Source of the DNA: Anaeramoeba flamelloides
Lineage: Eukaryota > Metamonada > Anaeramoebidae
Direction: 5' to 3'
Length of the DNA stretch: 64,000 nt
NCBI GenBank assembly: GCA_027625915.1
Contig: JANTQA010000012.1
Coordinates: forward strand, 13,540,501-13,604,500
Part shown: piece by piece, positions 57,043-64,000 of the stretch
How positions within the stretch are numbered: position 1 is the first letter of the stretch
Layout of the letters: each line of letters begins with the position of its first letter
Notes under the pieces: generated by a model
The model's input: the letters and a program-made list of their open reading frames with translations, nothing else
Told to the model about the DNA's origin: nothing
The model's database searches: none
Position numbers and translations under genes: made by a program

Positions 57043-59742
57043 ATGTCAAGAGGTGGTTATTCTACAAACAAAAAAAAATATTATTATTATTGGGATAAAG
57101 GCTCTAAATACTTTCATAATAAGAACTACGAAAAGAGCATTTCTAATTTTGACAAAGCAATTAAAATTCATGACAATGAGTTTAGTGCATTTTTCAACCG
57201 AGGTTTGTCAAAACATTGTTTAGGTTCTTACGAAACGTCAATTGAGGATTTCAAAATTGCACTAAAAAAGGCACCAAAAAAGGAGGTGGCAAAAATACAG
57301 AAAATAATTGGAGAGTCCCACTCTTGCCTAATGCAAAGTGAGCTTGCAATCAAACATTTTTCAATAGCAATAACCCTCTCACCTACAATTGGAAGTTACT
57401 ATTCACTTCGTGCATTAAATTATTTCAGATTAAAAAAATTAAAGAAAGCATTGAAAGATTATGATCAAGCAATTTTATTTGCAAGCAAAGAATCGTTCGC
57501 AAAGAGTTACAAAATTTCTCGAGAAGAGGTTTGTTTGGAGTTGCTCAAGAAAAAAGCATCAAAATATTATTGTTTCAAAACAAGCAAAATAATGATTGAT
57601 CCTGTGATCAGAGTCAAAGATGGCGAAACCTATGAAAGAGAAGTTGCAGAGCTTGAGTGGAAAGGAGAAACATTTGTTACAAATAAAACAAAGAAAAGAG
57701 AGATTGAGAAATTTTTGGAAAAACACCCCAAACTTTGGAAAACAAACTGGATTTATATCTCGACAAAAATCAAAAAGAAATTTGTGAATGCAATTCAATC
57801 TGAAGATCTTGAAACTGTCATTCAATCTTTGCAACAAGATCAACGGCTTTTTACGACACCATTGATCGATGATGATCAAAACCTTATGTACCTGATTAGC
57901 AACCAAAAGAATATCGAATTGTTTAAGATTATTTTAAAACAAGACACGAAAACTTTAATCTCCAAAAGCAAATTTGTGAAACGCTTCTTTCTCAAAAAAT
58001 ATGTTAAATTAATTGTCTCAAATCTGGGCGAAGAGGGGCTAAGAGTTGCACTAAATTATTTTAAATTTCCAGCTTCTTGTTTAAATTTAACTTTAATCAA
58101 AGAAATTCGTGAAGGAAATCTCGAATTGGTATCTATTTTACTCAACATAGGAGTCAATCCAAATTTGATTGTCTCAAAACCTGATATTATTCAAGAGTTG
58201 CTCTCTGAAGAACGAAGTACAGAAGATACGGAAGAGGAAAAAGATAAGGAAGAAGAAAAGAAAGAAGAAAAAAAAGAAGAAAAAAAAGAAAAAGAAGAAG
58301 ATGAGCTAGATTATTGTACTCCTGTTCGTATTGCAATCCAACATGGGCACGCAGATATACTGGAATTATTAATCAAGCACAAGGCAAACATAAATTTTAT
58401 CGACAAGTTTAAAAAAACAGCATTATATTATGCATATGAGAACAACCAATTACAGATATTAAATAGATTATTAAAAATGGGTATTGATCCAAACACCGAA
58501 TTTTCTCCCAATGAGAAGTTATTATTGAGGGTTGTCAAAGATAAAAATTACACAGTTTATAATTCAATACGAAAATTTGAATTCCCGATTGCTATTGATT
58601 TTGAGGCGAAAGATGATCAAGGTAACACAGCTTTACATATAAGCTATCAAAATAAGGACCCCCGAATGACTCGAATGTTAATAGAGAGTGGAGCAAATAT
58701 TGAGTCATTAGATCACACTGGAAACACTCTGCTCTGCAGTGCAATAACCAATGGGGATATTGATCTGATCCAATTTTTAATTGAAAACAAGGTCGATCTG
58801 AACTCGTCTGGAACAAATAATATCTCACCAATACATCTAGCGCTTGAAATGAAAAATATCCAAATAGCAAAATTATTAATCAGCCTGAATGTTGATTTTG
58901 AGATCCAAAACAAAACGAAGGACACAGTTTTATTAAGAATTGTTCGGGATGAGATTGATTCCTTGCTACCAGCACTCTTAAAAAGAGAGGTGGATTTAGA
59001 TTACAAAGACCAAGATGGCAAGACAGCGCTTCACTTAGCCTTTGACAAAAACAAAAAAGAATACGCACTAATGCTAATCCTCGCTGGAGCGAATTTGGAG
59101 TTAAAGGACAAATCAGAAGATACAGTTTTATTGAGCCTAATTAAATTGGGGTATGTCGATCTTATCCCGTTGATGTTTGAAGTCAATCAGGAAATTAATT
59201 TAGAAGAAAAAACACAAGAGGGTGACACAGCGATTCACCTTGCATATACTTTGGATTCTCAAGAAAATGTCAAGTTTTTAATCCAAAAGGGGGCAAATAT
59301 AGAGGAAGTTAACAGCGAGGGTGACACTTTATTAGTCAGAGCAGTAAACAGACAAGATGCGGATATGGTTTTGTTTCTACTGCAATCCAAAGCAAAAATA
59401 AACACCCAAACTAAAAATGGTGACACTCCGCTGCATCTAGCAATGAGAGAACCTAATCTAGAAATTATCAAATATTTAATGGAATATGGTGCCAATACTA
59501 AAATCAAGAACTATGATGATGAAAAGCCGGTGCATATTCTTCGAGCTAAAAAGGATCCTGACACAGAATATTTTTTCGATCAATTAAAATTTGATCGAAA
59601 TCTCAAAAAGTCTCCTTTGTTTTGTTCCATGTTACAATTGCTATGTGAAAATGTTAAAGATACAAAATCATTAAAAGAAATCAAAAAGTTGTTAGATTAT
59701 AACAAATGCCCCCCAATAGAAACAATCACTGAGAAAAAGTAA
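57043..59742 (+). CDS. TPR, U-box-like and ankyrin-repeat protein
   Basis: 899 residues, one exon. Residues about 13-151 form four TPR units (YYWDKGSKYFHNKNYEKSI; FFNRGLSKHCLGSYETSI; then two more ending KDYDQAILFASK). Residues about 175-235 look like a U-box: KIMIDPVIRVKDGETYEREV followed by FVTNKTKKREIEKFL, matching the usual MxDPV, dG-TYER and PvTn pattern, although the Pro before the threonine is changed to Val. From about 240 to 860 run a dozen or so ankyrin repeats, with typical TALH, NGDIDLIQFLIENKVDLN and GDTPLHLAMREPNLEIIKYL; many come in alternating pairs, one with ALH and one with VLL. An acidic Glu/Lys tract (389-421) interrupts them. TPR plus U-box is the plan of the chaperone-linked ligase CHIP, so an E3 ubiquitin ligase with ankyrin substrate binding is plausible. 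Activity is inference; gene is certain. Confidence 0.9.
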   Translation: MSRGGYSTNKKKYYYYWDKGSKYFHNKNYEKSISNFDKAIKIHDNEFSAFFNRGLSKHCLGSYETSIEDFKIALKKAPKKEVAKIQKIIGESHSCLMQSELAIKHFSIAITLSPTIGSYYSLRALNYFRLKKLKKALKDYDQAILFASKESFAKSYKISREEVCLELLKKKASKYYCFKTSKIMIDPVIRVKDGETYEREVAELEWKGETFVTNKTKKREIEKFLEKHPKLWKTNWIYISTKIKKKFVNAIQSEDLETVIQSLQQDQRLFTTPLIDDDQNLMYLISNQKNIELFKIILKQDTKTLISKSKFVKRFFLKKYVKLIVSNLGEEGLRVALNYFKFPASCLNLTLIKEIREGNLELVSILLNIGVNPNLIVSKPDIIQELLSEERSTEDTEEEKDKEEEKKEEKKEEKKEKEEDELDYCTPVRIAIQHGHADILELLIKHKANINFIDKFKKTALYYAYENNQLQILNRLLKMGIDPNTEFSPNEKLLLRVVKDKNYTVYNSIRKFEFPIAIDFEAKDDQGNTALHISYQNKDPRMTRMLIESGANIESLDHTGNTLLCSAITNGDIDLIQFLIENKVDLNSSGTNNISPIHLALEMKNIQIAKLLISLNVDFEIQNKTKDTVLLRIVRDEIDSLLPALLKREVDLDYKDQDGKTALHLAFDKNKKEYALMLILAGANLELKDKSEDTVLLSLIKLGYVDLIPLMFEVNQEINLEEKTQEGDTAIHLAYTLDSQENVKFLIQKGANIEEVNSEGDTLLVRAVNRQDADMVLFLLQSKAKINTQTKNGDTPLHLAMREPNLEIIKYLMEYGANTKIKNYDDEKPVHILRAKKDPDTEYFFDQLKFDRNLKKSPLFCSMLQLLCENVKDTKSLKEIKKLLDYNKCPPIETITEKK

Positions 59743-59922
59743 CCACAGAATGAAATTATCTTGATTATTATGAATACTATTTTTTTTCGATTTTCTTATG
59801 AAAATAGACTACTTTTAATAAAAAGTATATCGGCCTATAAATTATTCTCTATTTTCTTTTACATATTCTTGGGTTTTTTACTAATATAAAGATCATTTTT
59901 TATATTTTGATCAACACTGAAT

Positions 59923-60240
59923 ACTAAACTAAAATCCAAAAATGTTGATGCAGTTCAAACATTTCAAAGAATAACTAAAATCCAGTTTCATTCAATTAAG
60001 AAATAATTTTGATTTTTTACAATAATATGAAATTCATTTTTTGTCTTTTTTTGTTTTGTTTTCATTTCCTTTTTTTCCAGTTGAGTCAATCTGTTTCATT
60101 TGATCTGGAAATTTTTTTACAATAATTGATAGAAGGTTAGTGTTAAGTTCTGTTAAATAGAAAAATCAAATAAATTATTTTGATGGTATCTTATCCTTTG
60201 ATCGATCAATAATTATTTGTGAAATTTAAACAAATAAGCT
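59923..60240 (-). repeat. MITE-like family C, partial reverse copy
   Basis: Starts CTAAACTAAAATCCAAAAATG and runs in the order of copy 3 (18556), including TTCATTTCCTTTTTTTCCAG, AGAAGGTTAGTGTTAAGTTC and TTTGATCGATCAATAATT, then stops about half way. Confidence 0.6.
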
Positions 60241-61299
60241 CTATTTCACTAAAAGATCCCAGCCAACAATGAAAAATTCAAAATTTTTTTAAAGAATCAA
60301 CCAAACAAAGATTGTTTAGAAATAAGAGAAATAATAAAGTTCGGATTAAAATTGATATTCATAAAAGAAATAACCTGAACAAACAATAAATTTCCTAAAA
60401 ATTAAAAATGATAAAAAATAGTTTTGGATTAACTTTCATTGAAAAGTATCGTGTAAAATTTCTTAATTTCTTAGAACAATTAAAACTGTTGACATAGAGA
60501 TTTTTGATAGTAAATGTATATATTTTGAAAGAAATTACAAAAACTTACTTTTCTTTATGTTAATTTGGGGTTTTAAAATATTTTTTTTTTTAAAATAACC
60601 TTTTTAAAAAATAATAATAATAAAATAGAAAACAAATACATTATAATCAAATAAAACAAAGAAAAAGTAAAAATCAAAAAACAAAACAAAAAAATAGAAA
60701 AAATGATTTTGACAAAATTAGAAAAGATTATTTTGATTTAAAACTTGAAAATTTATTTTTAGAAGAATATGAGATTTAAACTTATAGAATAATTTCTATT
60801 TTTTTCATAAAACTGGTGACCATAACTGAAAAAGAGTTTATATGATTAGAATTTCTTTTTGTTATGGTTTCTAAATTTTGGGGTTATCAATTTAATTTTA
60901 CTTTTTATTCATTTTTCATTTATTTGGATAAATATGGTTACATTTAAAGAAATTAATACTAGGTAATTTAAATTTTAGTTAATATTCTTTTTAGAAAAAT
61001 ACAATAAATTGTTTTTTTTTTTTTTTTTGCTTATTTTTGAATTTGAGTATGTCAAACTTTTTTGAAGGGGTTGAGTTTAGCTTGCAAAAAAAAAATCATC
61101 AAGTGCTAATTCATAAAGTGGGTTTGAACTATTCTCTAAATTACCCAAAAACCGAAAATACTCTAAAATTTTGTAACCACATTAAAAAAATGATATGTAC
61201 AACCTCTCAAAACCCCTAGTGTCAGTGTATTAAGTTTAATGGTAAAATAACAATTTTACTTTGAGATAAAATATATTTTTTGAATTTTCTACCTTTAGC

Positions 61300-61560
61300 C
61301 ATATAAAGAGTTTTTGGTACCTTTTGAGTATATTTAAGTATGTGTATGCATCAGGTTGGTTTATGTTGGTATATTTTGGAATGGTAGTATGTGTTGGGTT
61401 GTGTTGGATTAGGTTGTACACGTTTCTTTTATGGGGTGGGTAGTTATATAATATTTGGCTTGGGTCACGTAACCTTGTGGATATGGGTATGTATTTTACG
61501 AGTAGATATTACTCGGTTATTTTTGGATTGTATTTAAGATTACAAAATTATGGGTAATGA
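61300..61560 (+). other. GT-rich island
   Basis: The plus strand is unusually rich in G and T (for example GGTTGGTTTATGTTGG, GTGTTGGGTTGTGTTGG, GGGGTGGGTAG) against a background with almost no G runs. No frame on either strand looks coding. It does not match a regular telomere repeat. Origin unknown. Confidence 0.5.
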
Positions 61561-61704
61561 TACTTTCTTAGAAATTTTCATTACAAGTAAATTTTCTCTC
61601 ATTTAGTTCATACCATTTCGAAATGATCAGAAATGTTATAGTCATCAAAGATACCAATTCCTTTCACACAAAATGGGTTGGAAACCTATTCCCTAAAATT
61701 TTGA

Positions 61705-61736
61705 ATATTTTGATATTTTGATATTTTGATATTTTC
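61705..61736 (+). repeat. Short tandem repeat
   Basis: Four units of ATATTTTG, the last incomplete. Confidence 0.9.
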
Positions 61737-63228
61737 AGAAAAAAAATCCTTCTTCAATAAAATTTTAAATTTTACATTTAAACTGAATATATTGGTCCTA
61801 GAGTTTCTTAGAAGTTGTTCAAAAGGTGTTTTTTCGTGGTTAAAAAAAATATAGGGTATTTTCGATTTTCGGGTATTTTCAGGAATATTTGATACATTCA
61901 TAAAGAATTATTAATTTAATATATCCCATAATTGATACCCTAATAAAAATTATTATGTTATAACCTAAAATCAGGAGTTCTAAGTTATATACCAATATCA
62001 CATATATTGGCAAACTTGATGAAATTTTATTAAAAAACAAAAAGGTGATTACCGGCATATCTCATGGATATCAGAATACAACAAGTCATTTTTATCCAAG
62101 TTGGTACACTTTTTTTTGTGATAAGGTTGTATACCTTGTTTATCATACTATAAATGAGAATTATTTTTTAATTGGGTAGTTTGTTTGTTTGATTCTAAAA
62201 AATCATAAAAAATGTTAATATAGTTAAAGAAACCTTTTTTATATGTTAAATTAAAAGAATTTTTTGAACTCTTTTTTAAATAACCTTTTTCAGATTATTC
62301 AAATTTATACTTTGTGAGGATTGAAAGGTAATACCCTAACCAATAAAAATGTTTCTAAACTAAGTCTATAAAAGAAAATTCAATCGATTGTAAATAATTG
62401 GATTTTTTTGAAAACATTTATTAAAAGGAATAAAAGTTGATCAAAAAAAACTTTTGAATATTTTCGAATAAAAAAAGGAAAGTTCAAAATTGATTGTTTT
62501 TTTTGATCTTATTGCCTAGATCTCTTTAAATTCTTTTAAAGAATCTTGAAATATTCAAAGTATACAATTTGGTGATTGTAAAATAATTTAGCTCGAAATT
62601 GTTATATGGGAGTATAGATTTGGATCTTTTTTAGGTTTGGTTAAGAATCTGGTTATCATTGCAAATTTTTCCATTTTACATAATTTCGAAAAATACCATA
62701 ATATTTGACAAGAAGTCTTAGTTCTACACTCTATGTATATTTTAAATCTGTGAAAGGGACAAAAGTTAATAGAGAAATAAATATAAGTAGATATGTCCTT
62801 ATGAGAAATTTTTCTTTTTTTAAAAGGAGAATTAGAAATGGTCCAAAAGATCAGAAAATTTTTGGTCAAAAACAATTTCAAAATATGATATAACAATTGA
62901 TCAACAAAATTACAACTAAAAATTTATTCTTTATGACGTGTTTTTTTTTAAACCAAAAAATTTTCTTCGAATTTCAAAATTCATTTTTTTAAAAGTTATT
63001 TTTCTTCATAAATTCACAACATAACATCTTTTTAAGGATCCTTTTTTTTCTTAAAAACTCTCTCAAACTCACATTTTTCTTCCACTTTAACCAACTTCCC
63101 CCACCCAAATATCACATGTTTTTGAATTTTTATTGTTGGCTTTCTTTTGCCGCTTACTATTATCTTCAAACACTCACCAACTCCACCTCCAAACCACAAC
63201 CCAAAACTCGTTTTAATTGTAGTCTACA

Positions 63229-64000
63229 ATGCACAAAAGGCCACGCACATTTACCCGATCAGAAAGCGCACAAAATGCAACGTTTGTTACTTCAAGTTCA
63301 ACGACATCAACAGCCCAAACATCATCTTCAAGGAAACGACAAAATATTTATACCGTCACGAAATATATGAGATTAATAGATAACCAAACTAATCCCGAAC
63401 TTTCAAAACAAAACTATGATACCCAAAGCAACCAAATTTGTAGTATTAATATCCCAAAGATCAATTATACTGGGCTACAAAGACACAACCAAAAAGAAGT
63501 AGAAGATGAGGAAGAAGAAAATAGCACTGACAAAAATGGAAATGGTGGTAACGAAGGCTTTTTGTTCAATGTGAATGAAAAAAACAATCAAGAAATTGAG
63601 ATTGAAAATTACAAAAACAAGAAGAAAATAAATAAAATTCGGGATTTAAAACAATTTTGGGATCAAAAAAACATAAAGTCCAGTCAAACAAGCAGTTTTG
63701 AATTCGCTTTACGAAAAAGAAAGTTACCCAATAATAATTGGGAAAGTTCATTAATTAATGAACAAAAATCTTTTTCTGAAGTTAATGATTTTTGCTATAC
63801 AGAGATCCCTTCTAATTTGAAGAAACGAAGAAGAGAGAATTTAAAGTCTTCAAACTCTCTTCTTAAAAACAAAAACAACAACAACAACAAAAACAAAAAC
63901 AAAAATCAAAAGAAAAATACAAAGAAAAACATAACTAAAAGAAAAAAAAAAACTAAAAGAAAACAAAAAAAAAACTTTCGAATTACCTTCAGGAGAAAAC
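63229..64000 (+). CDS. Basic Asn/Lys-rich protein, cut by window edge
   Basis: An ATG at 63229 opens a frame with no stop to the end of the window (257 codons and still open). It begins MHKRPRTFTRSESAQ, followed by a Ser/Thr-rich stretch, a mixed region, an acidic patch (VEDEEEENSTD, about residues 92-102), and a strongly basic C-terminal part with KKRRREN, runs of Asn/Lys and a Lys/Arg-rich end. These would serve as nuclear localisation signals. No domain is recognised in the part visible. The composition and long frame, and the C/T-rich leader before it, support a real gene. Two overlapping frames at 63116-63383 in other registers, one with a CNVC pair, are shorter and probably shadows. Confidence 0.7.
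   Translation, partial: MHKRPRTFTRSESAQNATFVTSSSTTSTAQTSSSRKRQNIYTVTKYMRLIDNQTNPELSKQNYDTQSNQICSINIPKINYTGLQRHNQKEVEDEEEENSTDKNGNGGNEGFLFNVNEKNNQEIEIENYKNKKKINKIRDLKQFWDQKNIKSSQTSSFEFALRKRKLPNNNWESSLINEQKSFSEVNDFCYTEIPSNLKKRRRENLKSSNSLLKNKNNNNNKNKNKNQKKNTKKNITKRKKKTKRKQKKNFRITFRRK

Larger units (their letters stand above)
59743..63228. other. Intergenic with old repeats
   Basis: No supported gene. Holds a half family C MITE (59923-60240), a segment shared with 43.2 kb (60295-60395), a weak copy of the A-rich repeat (60500-60860), a GT-rich island (61300-61560) and a short 8-base tandem repeat (61705-61736). The last 200 bases are C/T-rich (63050-63228) and look like the promoter and leader of the next gene. 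Confidence 0.55.

Overview
The window is an AT-rich eukaryotic (protist) contig: A/T-rich intergenic DNA with long A and T runs, roughly eight protein genes in 64 kb, short GT-AG introns (about 120-290 bp, one exception), and proteins with long Lys/Glu or Asn/Glu low-complexity tracts. The gene content (Ras-like GTPase with two BTB domains, RGS-DUF547, PAS with coiled coil, RhoGAP-IQ-FAM13-like, divergent actin, TPR/U-box/ankyrin) resembles the signalling and cytoskeletal repertoire described for Anaeramoeba (Metamonada). That assignment is inference from protein style, not from a marker gene; no rRNA or tRNA gene is visible.

Layout. 1-6252: non-coding, with an inverted-repeat element and a CA/TA microsatellite. 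6253-7881 (+): PAS/coiled-coil protein with an N-myristoylation signal. About 9929-12531 (+): spliced RGS-DUF547 protein. 16185-17273 (+): Lys/Glu-rich protein with a C-terminal SAP domain. 21645-21959 (-): small two-helix membrane protein. 24854-28077 (-): RhoGAP in two exons, with IQ and FAM13-like regions, flanked at its 5' side by a large fold-back repeat. 34591-35880 (+): actin-like protein that has lost the residues used for ATP hydrolysis. 38640-50514 (+): Ras/Rab-like GTPase with tandem BTB domains, four exons, whose third intron of about 10 kb is packed with LINE and inverted-repeat elements. 57043-59742 (+): TPR, degenerate U-box and ankyrin-repeat protein. 63229 to the right edge (+): basic, Asn/Lys-rich protein, cut by the window end and not closed by a stop.

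The intergenic space is built mostly of dispersed, decayed repeats. I could define several inverted-repeat (MITE-like) families by comparing copies within the window, one of them flanked by TA on both sides in Tc1/mariner fashion. There is also a LINE with endonuclease, reverse transcriptase and a C-terminal Cys/His motif, represented by one nearly full-length broken copy and several shorter pieces. Some elements are nested, so their order of insertion can be read.

Functionally the genes are not an operon or a pathway cluster. Four of them (RhoGAP, Ras-BTB GTPase, RGS-DUF547, actin-like) fit small G-protein, heterotrimeric G-protein and cytoskeletal signalling, and the TPR/U-box/ankyrin protein may be a ubiquitin ligase. 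The strongest leads are the 10 kb transposon-filled intron, the catalytically altered actin, and the unusual domain fusions.
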